Below, in pieces: positions 1 to 6,477 of a stretch of 9,821 bases of DNA (position 1 is its first letter; every line of letters starts with the position of its first letter). The stretch spans positions 1 to 9,821 of the forward strand of contig JAUYQT010000235.1 in NCBI GenBank assembly GCA_030697085.1, in the 5' to 3' direction. Made by a program: the position numbers and the translations under genes. The DNA comes from Azonexus sp. (lineage in GTDB: Bacteria > Pseudomonadota > Gammaproteobacteria > Burkholderiales > Rhodocyclaceae). The notes beneath the pieces are model-generated. The model was not told the origin of the DNA and did not search any database. It saw only the letters and a list, made by a program, of their open reading frames with translations.

Positions 1-1
1 C

Positions 2-205
2 AAAGCCGCTACTGACAACACCGCCCTAATGATCACGTCGATTCAAAAACGCCAGACTGCGATGTTTGAGCGCTTGATTAAAATTGAAGAGCGCTATACC
101 AAACAGTTTTCGAGCCTTGATACGCTGGTGGCTAACATGAACCAAACCAGCACTTACCTTACTCAGCAACTGGCTAACTTGCCGGGCGCTTACTCAGGAA
201 ATTAA
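2..205 (+). CDS. fliD: Flagellar filament cap protein FliD, C-terminal end (partial)
   Basis: This is an open frame entering from the left edge (first whole codon at base 2) and ending at TAA 203-205, giving 67 residues. The tail contains RQTAMFERLIKIEERYTKQF followed by LDTLVANMNQTSTYLTQQLA and a short Leu-Pro-Gly-Ala end. This is the typical C-terminal amphipathic, coiled-coil-forming segment of FliD (HAP2), in which the family has a conserved pattern of R-x-x-x-F-x-x-[LM]-[DE]-x-x-[IV]-x-x-[ML]-x-x-[QT]-x-x-[YF]-L. FliD caps the growing flagellar filament outside the cell and helps flagellin fold. Its C-terminal region is bound by the chaperone FliT in enteric bacteria. The stop lies 2 nt before the fliS start, so the two genes are surely in one operon. 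The upstream gene body and promoter lie outside the window. Confidence 0.9.
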   Translation, partial: KAATDNTALMITSIQKRQTAMFERLIKIEERYTKQFSSLDTLVANMNQTSTYLTQQLANLPGAYSGN

Positions 206-207
206 TA

Positions 208-618
208 ATGTTCGGCATGATGCGCAGTCCCGCACAAAGTTACGCCAAAGTGAGCGTTGACGCAGCGGTTGAAACCTCGGACCCGCACCGCTTGGTGCTG
301 ATGCTTTTCGATGGTGCTATCAGTGCAGTTTCACTAGCCCGCATTCATATGAATTCGGGTGATATTGCCCAGAAGGGTATGGCAATTTCAAAGGCTATTA
401 ATCTCATCACCAATGGCCTGCAAGCGAGCCTGGACAAGGAAGCCGGTGGCGAACTGGCTGAACGACTGGCTGCGCTTTATGAATATATGACCCAACGACT
501 GTTGTTTGCCAATTTAAAGAACAATGTTGCAGCCCTTGATGAAGTGGCCGAACTGCTCACCAGCTTGCGCGAAGCCTGGGCCGAAATTGCGCCGGACAAA
601 CAACAGGCGGCGGCTTGA
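208..618 (+). CDS. fliS: Flagellin export chaperone FliS
   Basis: The product is a 136-residue cytosolic chaperone that binds the C-terminus of flagellin, preventing early polymerisation and delivering it to the flagellar export gate. The sequence shows the family's N-terminal signature Y-x-x-[VT]-x-V-[DE] (Tyr12 onward), then TSDPHRLVLMLFDGAI, the most conserved FliS helix. The rest is all-helical with a central KAINLITNGLQASLD and a tail ending in an Ala-rich stretch. The length matches the usual 125-140 residues. The start is ATG at 208, preceded by AGGAA at 196-200 with 7-nt spacing. The TGA stop overlaps the TTG start of the next gene. The order fliD-fliS-fliT is common in proteobacteria. 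Confidence 0.95.
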   Translation: MFGMMRSPAQSYAKVSVDAAVETSDPHRLVLMLFDGAISAVSLARIHMNSGDIAQKGMAISKAINLITNGLQASLDKEAGGELAERLAALYEYMTQRLLFANLKNNVAALDEVAELLTSLREAWAEIAPDKQQAAA

Positions 619-908
619 CTGATCATTTGACACCCCGCTACGAAGCAGTGCTTGAGCTCTCACGAAAAATGGAGAACTTGGCGCGCGAGCAAGCTTGGGA
701 CAATTTGATCGCCACAGAATCTGAACGTCGCAGCCTGCTTGGCAGTTTGCCAACAATCCAGCCGGCGAATTTATCAGGAGCCGATCAGCAAGCTATTGCT
801 GCCATCATTCGGCAAATTCAAAGCTGCGACCAAACTGTTCGCGAGTACGTGCAACCCTGGCAAGAGAGCGTCGGCACGCTGCTTGCCCGCCTTGCACCCA
901 AGCCGTAA
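615..908 (+). CDS. fliT: FliT-like flagellar chaperone
   Basis: The product is a small (97 residues), mostly helical, charged cytosolic protein directly after fliS, the usual place of fliT. It opens with LTPRYEAVLELSRKMENLAR, resembling FliT proteins, in which a Tyr/Leu-rich first helix is followed by a W-x-x-[LI] segment (here EQAWDNLIATESERR, near residues 25-39). FliT binds the FliD C-terminus and, in enteric bacteria, also FlhDC and FliJ. Only the FliD-chaperone role is a safe guess here. The product is shorter than Salmonella FliT (about 120 residues). The start is TTG at 615, sharing TTGA with the fliS stop, which suggests translational coupling. A weak AGGCGG lies just upstream. The FliT family is weakly conserved, so context carries much of the call. 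Confidence 0.75.
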   Translation: MTDHLTPRYEAVLELSRKMENLAREQAWDNLIATESERRSLLGSLPTIQPANLSGADQQAIAAIIRQIQSCDQTVREYVQPWQESVGTLLARLAPKP

Positions 909-917
909 GCAGTCATT

Positions 918-2246
918 ATGATCCCGCCCGACGTTGCCAGCAGCTTGCGGCAAATCCTGCCGGATCAGCACGCGGCGACCAATGCGCAAAATCAACCGGT
1001 TGCGCCGGCACAAAAGATTGCCGATGTTTTATCCAATCTCGTTCCTGGCCAACGCGTTTTGGCCGAAATTCAGGCCTTGTTGCCAAATGGCACTTACCGG
1101 GCGATTGTCGCTCAACGCGATGTCACGTTGGCCTTGCCGTTTTCGGCCAAGGCGGGCGATACGCTGGAACTGGAAGTCTCCGAAAACGATGGCAAGGTTA
1201 CGCTGGCTTTTGTTGCCAACCGCTCAAGTGGCGAACAGGCAGGCAAGCTCGCCACATCGGCGGCGACGACTTTAAGCCAGACGGGAAAGCTGATTACCGA
1301 TTTGCTCGGTGGCATCGGCGACCAAGGCAAGCGTGCCTCACCAGCGCCACTGAATGGCAACTTGCCGCTGGTTGATGATTTTCCTGATCAGGCCGCTAAC
1401 CTGGCGCCGATATTGAAGTCTGCACTCACCAAGAGCGGCGTTTTTTACGAGGCACACCAGGCGCGCTGGGTGGCGGGTGATCTGCCGACGGCCGCGCTGA
1501 AGCAGGAACCACAAGGCAAATTTGCAACGACGCCGCTCCCTGCTGGCCTCAGCAACCTTGCCGCTAACTCCCTGCTCGCCGCAAAGAATGCCACGGCAGG
1601 TTCGGTGGCGGCATCCAACGTCGTTTATGTGCTGCCGAGCAATTCAAGCGCAGCCCCTTCGCTGCCTGAAGCCCCCGACACAGCCAACCCGGCCAATCCC
1701 GCAACGGTGGCGACGCTCAAACTGGGCGAACAGTCGGCCACACCGGGCAATGCGGCGGTCGACGCAAATTTGGCGGCAAAAAATGCCGAGGCGGCCAAGG
1801 TCGCGAGCACGGCGGCCAATACGGCGACGACCGCCCAAAGCAACCAGGCTTCGCCGTCAGGCAATCCGATCCCCCGCGATCTGGTCCCGATTGTGCAACA
1901 ACAGCTCGATGCGCTGGCGACCCAAAATTATGCCTGGCAAGGGCAAATCTGGCCGGGCCAGCAAATGCAGTGGGAGATCGGCGAGAATCCGGATGACGGT
2001 CGCTCTGCCGACAACGAAGCGATTGCCCGCTGGCAAACGCGCCTAAAGCTTTCTTTACCCATGCTGGGGGGCATCAATGCCGTTTTGCGTTTGAACCCGG
2101 CAGGTGAGGTCAACATAACGGTGACTGCTGATTCGACAATCAGCGAAACGCGCTTACGCGAAAGCGGCGTACTACTAAGCCGACAAATGGAAGCTGCCGG
2201 CCTCAATCTGACCCAATTACGGGTCGAGCATGGCGAAGCCGAATAA
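918..2246 (+). CDS. FliK-like hook-length control protein with C-terminal Flg_hook domain
   Basis: The product has 442 residues. Residues about 42-100 (VPGQRVLAEI to VTLAFVAN) look like a small beta-rich domain. Residues 173-200 (SGVFYEAHQARWVAGDLP and on to EPQG) match a motif familiar from FliK-like proteins of betaproteobacteria. Residues about 200-315 are low-complexity, rich in Ala, Asn, Pro, Ser and Thr, like the flexible middle of molecular-ruler proteins. Residues about 345-440 form a FliK C-terminal (Flg_hook) domain with RLKLSLPMLGGINAVLRLNP and then a repeating hydrophobic pattern. FliK ends hook growth by signalling to FlhB to switch export from rod/hook to filament proteins. The gene starts 9 nt after fliT with no clear Shine-Dalgarno. 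Its end overlaps fhlB by 17 nt, and this pairing resembles Bacillus YlqG-YlqH. It may be a second, paralogous FliK, so no symbol is given. Confidence 0.8.
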   Translation: MIPPDVASSLRQILPDQHAATNAQNQPVAPAQKIADVLSNLVPGQRVLAEIQALLPNGTYRAIVAQRDVTLALPFSAKAGDTLELEVSENDGKVTLAFVANRSSGEQAGKLATSAATTLSQTGKLITDLLGGIGDQGKRASPAPLNGNLPLVDDFPDQAANLAPILKSALTKSGVFYEAHQARWVAGDLPTAALKQEPQGKFATTPLPAGLSNLAANSLLAAKNATAGSVAASNVVYVLPSNSSAAPSLPEAPDTANPANPATVATLKLGEQSATPGNAAVDANLAAKNAEAAKVASTAANTATTAQSNQASPSGNPIPRDLVPIVQQQLDALATQNYAWQGQIWPGQQMQWEIGENPDDGRSADNEAIARWQTRLKLSLPMLGGINAVLRLNPAGEVNITVTADSTISETRLRESGVLLSRQMEAAGLNLTQLRVEHGEAE

Positions 2247-2520
2247 CCCGGCGCGGGAAGCAATCGCCCTCGCCTATAGCCAAACCGACGCCGCACCGCG
2301 TGTGGTCGCCAAGGGCAAGGGGCTGATCGCCGAGGCCATCATCGCCCGCGCCCGCGAACACGGTGTTTTTGTCCATGAATCGCCGGAACTGGTGGCGCTA
2401 TTAACCCAGGTCGATATCGACGAACATATTCCGGCCCAACTTTATGTGGCAGTGGCAGAACTGCTCGCCTGGCTGTATCGGATTGAACATGGCGATCGCG
2501 CCGCCCTACCGCCAGTTTAA
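2230..2520 (+). CDS. fhlB: FhlB/FlhX: stand-alone FlhB C-terminal domain protein
   Basis: The 96-residue protein aligns with the cytoplasmic C-terminal domain of the export switch protein FlhB, from the autocleavage site on. Family landmarks are IALAY, RVVAKGKGLIAE (residues 24-35), a helix plus VHESPELVALL, and IPAQLYVAVAELLAWLYRIE, where FlhB has IPxxLYxAVAEVLAW. There is no transmembrane part. At the place of the NPTH cleavage motif the sequence reads N6-P7-A8-R9, so Thr and His are replaced and autocleavage is unlikely. Such proteins (FhlB, FlhX in epsilonproteobacteria, YlqH in Bacillus) can take the place of the cleaved FlhB fragment. The ATG start at 2230 overlaps the preceding FliK-like gene by 17 nt, pointing to coupled expression. 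Its exact role in betaproteobacteria is unknown to me. Confidence 0.87.
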   Translation: MAKPNNPAREAIALAYSQTDAAPRVVAKGKGLIAEAIIARAREHGVFVHESPELVALLTQVDIDEHIPAQLYVAVAELLAWLYRIEHGDRAALPPV

Positions 2521-2540
2521 GCGAGCCAATTGTTTGAATT

Positions 2541-2633
2541 CGTCATTCCGCGCACCCCAGGGGTACTTCCTGCGGGGCGCAAGCGGGAATCCAGAGCGAA
2601 AACACTGGATGCCGGGTCACGCCCGGAATGACG
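2541..2633 (+). repeat. Imperfect inverted-repeat element (GTCATTCC...GGAATGAC type)
   Basis: The 93-bp segment has perfect 10-bp inverted ends, CGTCATTCCG (2541-2550) and CGGAATGACG (2624-2633). The symmetry continues imperfectly outward with TTTGAA (2533-2538) and TTCAAA (2637-2642). Inside are ATCCAG/CTGGAT (2589-2594 and 2605-2610), a CCGGG-TCACG-CCCGG hairpin (2612-2626) and ACCCC-A-GGGGT (2554-2564). The core resembles the dispersed GTCATTCC...GGAATCCAG...CTGGAT...GGAATGAC repeats found between genes in many proteobacteria, and shares the GGGAAT core of Neisseria dRS3 repeats. It lies 20 bp after fhlB. It could act as a transcription terminator or mRNA stabiliser for the fliD-fhlB operon, though no run of T follows the last hairpin. 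Copy number elsewhere cannot be seen here. Confidence 0.8.
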
Positions 2634-2726
2634 ACTTTCAAATTAGTTCTCTGGTTTTACTTGGCTCAGCCAGAAAAAAATAATTGTTTTGGGCAGCCCC
2701 GGGGCACTCAGCAATTGCCGAGCGGC

Positions 2727-2740
2727 TATGGTTTACCATA
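2727..2740 (+). promoter_or_regulatory. 14-bp palindrome upstream of the PilZ gene, possible operator
   Basis: TATGGTTTACCATA is a dyad with 6-bp arms around a TT centre, 26 bp before the ATG chosen for the PilZ gene. It overlaps a weak sigma-70-like pair, TTGCCG (2715-2720) and CATAAC (2737-2742) with 16-bp spacing, each matching consensus at four of six positions. A regulator binding here would compete with polymerase. This is only sequence symmetry; no regulator is implied by name. If translation starts at ATG 2728, the palindrome would be coding instead. Confidence 0.25.
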
Positions 2741-2766
2741 ACGCCTTACGCCTCTTGCTGACTCAC

Positions 2767-3561
2767 ATGCCTGCCATCACCGAAGAACCACTCGTCCCCA
2801 ATTTTGAAATCGACCACCAGAAAGAATTTGCGAAATTTTTTCTCAGCAATCCGCGCGAGGTTCTTTTCTACCTGAATATCATGGCAAAACGCCATTGCCT
2901 CTTAACCGCTTACATTAATGAGGGGGCACATTTCTTTTTGACAACGATTGTTGCGGTCGACGAAGAAAAAGGCCTGATTTTTCTCGATCCTCAGCAGGAC
3001 GAGGCGTGGAATGCCGAATTGGCTGACGCAGCCCAAATCACGCTGGTAGCGAATCTTGATAGCGTCAAAATGCAGATTCGTCTGCCCGCACTAAAAATAG
3101 CCCACATTGACGGAACGAACGTATTGTCGGCGCCCATTCCTGAGCACATCCTTCGCTTGCAGCGCCGAGAGTTTTTTCGCCTTGAGCCACCGCACTCACA
3201 CCCCATTCACTGCAAAATCGCGAGCGAAAACGCCGAGGGCGTAGCACAAACATTTGAATTGCCACTCGCTGATATCAGTGGTGGAGGCGCCTGCTTGATT
3301 GGCCCGATTGAGATTGCCGAACAATTTTGCCGCGATACGCTGTTTCAGCAATGCCGCCTGGAGATTCCTGGCGAAGGGGTGATTCAGGTCAATTTACGCA
3401 TCCGGAAAACGGTGGGAATATCAGACCGAAGCGGGCGGCAGCATCTGCGTATTGGCTGCGAATTCGTGAATTTGCCGGGCCTGCGCCTGGCGTTTATTGA
3501 ACGCTACATCACCCGCATCGAGCGGGAGCGCAAGGCCAGAGATTCCGGCCTGGCGGATTAA
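2767..3561 (+). CDS. ycgR: YcgR-type flagellar brake protein with PilZ domain
   Basis: The protein has 264 residues from ATG 2767. It has the two-domain YcgR plan: an N-terminal YcgR domain (residues about 18-118, FLSNPREVLFYLNIMAKRHC onward) and a C-terminal PilZ domain (about 130-250). The PilZ c-di-GMP-binding motifs are intact: RREFFR (Arg134 and Arg138, the RxxxR switch) and DISGGG (169-174, fitting D/N-x-S-x-x-G). In enteric bacteria YcgR with bound c-di-GMP contacts the motor (FliG, FliM or MotA have been reported) and slows swimming, and the same role is inferred here. Upstream in-frame starts exist at ATG 2728 and TTG 2689. I prefer 2767 because the extra residues look unlike the family, but no start has a good ribosome site. 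The stop overlaps that of fliE by 2 bp, convergently. Confidence 0.87.
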   Translation: MPAITEEPLVPNFEIDHQKEFAKFFLSNPREVLFYLNIMAKRHCLLTAYINEGAHFFLTTIVAVDEEKGLIFLDPQQDEAWNAELADAAQITLVANLDSVKMQIRLPALKIAHIDGTNVLSAPIPEHILRLQRREFFRLEPPHSHPIHCKIASENAEGVAQTFELPLADISGGGACLIGPIEIAEQFCRDTLFQQCRLEIPGEGVIQVNLRIRKTVGISDRSGRQHLRIGCEFVNLPGLRLAFIERYITRIERERKARDSGLAD

Positions 3562-3878
3562 ACCTGCATATTCATCACATCCTGATAAGCCGTCACAATC
3601 TTATTACGGACTTGAACCATTTCCTGGAATGAAATACTGGCCGTCTGCAGGGCGATCATGACTTCATGCAGATTCTGGGTGGAATCACCGGCAACCATTT
3701 TTTCAGCCATCTGCGTCGATTGCTTTTGCGTCTGATTAACCTTGTCGAGAGAATTTTTCAAAACCTGAGCGAAATCGGGCGCGCCGGCAACCGGGGTTGC
3801 CTCGGCGGCTTTTCCTGAAGCCTGGGCTGCGGTAGACCGCAGCAGGCTCAACATTTGTTCGATGCCTTGTGTGCTCAT
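3558..3878 (-). CDS. fliE: Flagellar hook-basal body protein FliE
   Basis: The protein has 106 residues. FliE is an early rod component that sits at the junction of the MS ring (FliF) and the proximal rod in the periplasm, and it is exported by the flagellar type III apparatus without a cleaved signal. The diagnostic C-terminal block is present: HEVMIALQTASISFQEMVQV followed by RNKIVTAYQDVMNMQV, close to consensus. The DFAQVLKNSLDKVNQTQ segment (residues about 35-51) is also typical. The ATG at 3878 has AGGAG (minus strand, 3889-3885) 6 nt upstream. A sigma-54 promoter lies just ahead. fliE is usually the first gene of fliEFGHIJ, but here it is monocistronic-looking, on the opposite strand and about 2.7 kb from fliF, with fleSR between. 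It overlaps the stop of the convergent PilZ gene. Confidence 0.97.
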   Translation of the reverse strand: MSTQGIEQMLSLLRSTAAQASGKAAEATPVAGAPDFAQVLKNSLDKVNQTQKQSTQMAEKMVAGDSTQNLHEVMIALQTASISFQEMVQVRNKIVTAYQDVMNMQV

Positions 3879-3907
3879 TTTTAGCTCCTAAACTTTGGGC
3901 TGTTACA

Positions 3908-3923
3908 TGCAATTTTCGAGCCA
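3908..3923 (-). promoter_or_regulatory. Sigma-54 promoter of fliE
   Basis: Read on the minus strand the site is TGGCTCGAAAATTGCA. Against the consensus TGGCACG-N4-TTGCW it has the invariant GG and GC at the correct spacing and only one mismatch (T for A at the fifth base). The predicted transcription start is near 3897, giving a leader of about 20 nt that includes the AGGAG ribosome site and ends at ATG 3878. It fills the 48-bp gap between the fleR stop and fliE, with fleR encoding a sigma-54 activator immediately upstream. Activator sites would have to lie within or around the 3' end of fleR, or in the downstream region; I cannot identify them. Confidence 0.85.
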
Positions 3924-3926
3924 GAA

Positions 3927-5288
3927 TTAGTATTTGAAATAACCTTCATCCCGGTACTGCTGCAATTTGTAGCGCAAGGTCCGCTCGGAGATCCCCAGCC
4001 GTTCAATCGCCTGCTTGCGCGAACCGCCCACCTCGGCCAGCGTGTGAAGAATGTGCTCACGTTCGAGATTTTTCATATTGTCGGCGTTTTTCCCGATATC
4101 CGACAGCCCGGCAGTGGGCGCCAACGCGACCGGCGCTGCGTCGAATAAAGGCTTTGCGACCGGCAGCAGATTAAAGTGCTCAGGCCCGATGCTCGGCCCA
4201 GTGGAAAGAATCAAGGCGCGCTGGATGACGTTTTCCAATTCCCGCACATTGCCGGGCCAATGATGAGCGATGAGCAAGGTTTCGGCGGTCGGTGACAATG
4301 AAACGCCGGGACGCCCCAAGCGGCCACCGTGTTCGACGACAAAATGATGGGCAATGGCGAGAATATCCTGGCGCCGCTCACGCAAAGCCGGGATCGCGAC
4401 GGGAAAAACATTGAGCCGATAAAAAAGGTCTTCGCGAAAAACACCTTTAGCGACGGCTTCAGCCATGTCGCGATTGGAGGTGGCGATGATGCGGATATTG
4501 AGTGGCACCGGCTTTTTGCCGCCGACCCGCTCCACTTCGCGCTCCTGCAGGACACGCAACAGCTTCGCCTGCAGGCTCATCGGCATTTCAGTCACTTCAT
4601 CAAGCAGCAGGCTACCGTCCTGTGCTTGTTCAAATTTTCCGGGCTGGGCTTGCGTGGCACCGGTAAAGGCGCCTTTTTCATAGCCGAAAAGAGTGGCTTC
4701 AAGCAGGCTGTCAGGAATCGCGGCGCAATTGATGGCGACAAACGGGCTATTTTTGCGGGCGGAATTGCGATGAATAAACCGCGCCACGACTTCTTTACCA
4801 ACACCGGATTCACCGGTGAGCAAGACGGTAGCGTCAGTTTGGGCAACCCGTTGGGCCATGGCAAAAAGCTCGCGGCTCGCCGGATCAATGGCGACAACGC
4901 CAGCCGATTCGCCGGTTTCCGGCAATTCGTATTTGTTGATGTGGGCGAGCAAGGCTTGCGGCTCGAAGGGCTTGAGCAAAAAATCGCAGGCGCCGGAACG
5001 CATGGCGTCGACCGCTTTTTCGACCTCGGCGAAGGCGGTCATCAGCACGACGGGCAAATGCGGCAAACGCGAGCGGATTTCCTTGAGCAAGGTAATACCG
5101 TCCATCGGCATCATGCGAACATCGCTGACGACAATCGAAAAGGCCTGCTCGCCCAATACTTTCAGGGCTTCTTCACCGCCACCGACGGCGACGTAAGGTC
5201 GACCGGCAAGTTCAAGCGTGTCGCCAATGGCTTCACGCAGGCTGGGGTCGTCTTCGACAACCAGAATCGGCAAGCTGTGTTCAGCCAT
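3927..5288 (-). CDS. fleR: Sigma-54-dependent flagellar response regulator FleR/FlrC
   Basis: The protein has 453 residues and three domains. The receiver domain (about 6-120) has the acidic pair Asp13/Asp14, phospho-acceptor Asp56 (in VSDVRMMPMDG), Thr84 and Lys106. The AAA+ sigma-54 activator domain (about 135-370) has Walker A GESGVGKE (159-166), the sigma-54 contact loop GAFTGA (206-211), Walker B in SLLLDE (226-231) and WPGNVREL (344-351). The C-terminal Fis-type helix-turn-helix (about 408-445) has GGSRKQAIERLGISERTLRY. It should be phosphorylated by FleS and open sigma-54 promoters of mid-stage basal body and hook genes, as FleR of Pseudomonas and FlrC of Vibrio do. The ATG overlaps the fleS stop by 8 nt. 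All catalytic motifs are intact. fliE, with its sigma-54 promoter, lies directly downstream. Confidence 0.95.
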   Translation of the reverse strand: MAEHSLPILVVEDDPSLREAIGDTLELAGRPYVAVGGGEEALKVLGEQAFSIVVSDVRMMPMDGITLLKEIRSRLPHLPVVLMTAFAEVEKAVDAMRSGACDFLLKPFEPQALLAHINKYELPETGESAGVVAIDPASRELFAMAQRVAQTDATVLLTGESGVGKEVVARFIHRNSARKNSPFVAINCAAIPDSLLEATLFGYEKGAFTGATQAQPGKFEQAQDGSLLLDEVTEMPMSLQAKLLRVLQEREVERVGGKKPVPLNIRIIATSNRDMAEAVAKGVFREDLFYRLNVFPVAIPALRERRQDILAIAHHFVVEHGGRLGRPGVSLSPTAETLLIAHHWPGNVRELENVIQRALILSTGPSIGPEHFNLLPVAKPLFDAAPVALAPTAGLSDIGKNADNMKNLEREHILHTLAEVGGSRKQAIERLGISERTLRYKLQQYRDEGYFKY

Positions 5289-6477
5289 TATTTTCCATTC
5301 CGCTTTCTACCGAACCAAGCGGCAGTGTGATGACAAACTCGGCGCCAATGCCGGGTTCTGAAAAGAGTTCAATCGAGCCGCCATGGGCGCGGACGACGCC
5401 GAGCGCGATTGCCAGACCCAAACCAGTGCCCTGACCTTTGGTGGTGAAAAATGGCTCAAAAATGCGCGCCTGGGTTTCTCGGGCGATACCGGGGCCGCTA
5501 TCGCGGACGCTAATGGCCAGTAAATCGCCTTGTCGCTTGCCGGTCAGGCAAATTTTGCCGCCTGCCGGTGCCGCCTGCATGGCATTTTCAAGCAGGTTGA
5601 TCAAGGCGCCAAACAAGGCTTTGCGGCTGCCGACGATTTTTGCCTCAAAATCCGGGTTGACCGCAGCAAAGATCAAACCATGCTCACGCATCAAGGGTTC
5701 AACCGTTTGGGCGGCCTCGGCGAGCAATTCGCCGATGACGATAATGTCGCGCCCGATACTTTCGCCGCGGGCAAAAAGCAGCACATCCTGAATCAGGTGT
5801 TCCAACCGACGCAATTGCCCGGTTGCCTTCTCCGAAAAACGGGCACGCGCTTCATCCGGGACGTTGGGCTGGCCAAGATTGGCGGCATAGAGCAATGCGG
5901 CGGCCAAAGGCGTACGCAACTGGTGCGCCAGCGAGGCGGCCATTTCGCCCATCGCAGCCAGGCGCTGATTGCGCTCCAGCTCGGTTTTCATTTGGTGCGC
6001 CGCGGTGACGTCGTGAATCAGCAAAATTTTACCGCCGGCTGAAGCCAGCACGCTCTCGGCAATGGACACCCGTCCCTCACCCATAAGCCACTCGCCGACG
6101 GTCATCGTCGGCTCAAGATAAGCACGGACGATGTCACCCCAGTGCTGACCCACCATCTCAGCGCCAAACATGGTCATGGCTGCCGGGTTGGCGGCGGCAA
6201 CCAACGCAGTTGCGTCGAGCACCACCACGCCGGCCGGCAAGGCATCGAGCAATGACGAAAGACGTTCGGAAAGCGCTTCCTTTTCTTGATACTGGCGGCG
6301 CAGCTCACCATTGGCAATGGCCAGCTCTTCAGTCAGCCTGGCCGCCCGCGCCTCCAGCGCTTCATAGGCCTGCGTCAATTCAGCCGAAACCTGATTGAAC
6401 ATGGCAAAGGCCCGCTGCAATTCGGCGGTCTTGTTTTCCGGGTCGGGTGGAGGGGCGTTGGCCTGCAGGCTGGGCAT
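5281..6477 (-). CDS. fleS: Flagellar sensor histidine kinase FleS/FlrB
   Basis: The protein has 398 residues and no transmembrane segment, so it is a cytosolic kinase as in the FleS/FlrB family. An N-terminal helical, coiled-coil-prone stretch (about 18-75, AFAMFNQVSAELTQAYEALE) is like that of Pseudomonas FleS. A PAS domain follows (about 73-160, LLDALPAGVVVLDATALVAA). The HisKA helix carries the phospho-acceptor His185 in SLAHQLRTPLAAALLYAANL. The ATPase domain has the N box around Asn298 (INLLENAMQAA), DSGPG (326-330), FEPFFTTK (340-347) and GQGTGLGLA (348-356). It should phosphorylate FleR. The signal is not known from sequence. The start at ATG 6477 fits the family's N-terminus, but the leader just upstream is pyrimidine-rich (CCCCCCTATC on the minus strand) with no Shine-Dalgarno. 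Confidence 0.94.
   Translation of the reverse strand: MPSLQANAPPPDPENKTAELQRAFAMFNQVSAELTQAYEALEARAARLTEELAIANGELRRQYQEKEALSERLSSLLDALPAGVVVLDATALVAAANPAAMTMFGAEMVGQHWGDIVRAYLEPTMTVGEWLMGEGRVSIAESVLASAGGKILLIHDVTAAHQMKTELERNQRLAAMGEMAASLAHQLRTPLAAALLYAANLGQPNVPDEARARFSEKATGQLRRLEHLIQDVLLFARGESIGRDIIVIGELLAEAAQTVEPLMREHGLIFAAVNPDFEAKIVGSRKALFGALINLLENAMQAAPAGGKICLTGKRQGDLLAISVRDSGPGIARETQARIFEPFFTTKGQGTGLGLAIALGVVRAHGGSIELFSEPGIGAEFVITLPLGSVESGMENNG

Noticed and set aside
1522..2046. Plus-strand open frame (174 codons) inside the FliK-like gene
   Set aside because: It is an out-of-frame, Arg/Pro-rich shadow of the Ala-rich linker. The main frame carries the recognisable FliK-type C-terminal domain.
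2444..2683. Open frame overlapping the end of fhlB and the repeat element
   Set aside because: It is out of frame with fhlB and mostly reads through the inverted-repeat element, which gives no plausible protein.
2696..2705. GCCCCGGGGC palindrome after the T-rich stretch near 2687
   Set aside because: It is a GC-only perfect palindrome without a loop or a following T run, so it does not make a convincing terminator. Such short palindromes arise by chance in GC-rich DNA.
4329..5330. Long plus-strand open frame (333 codons) opposite fleR
   Set aside because: It lies antisense to fleR, whose domains and motifs are complete. Its translation has no recognisable family pattern, and such frames are a common by-product of GC-rich codon usage.
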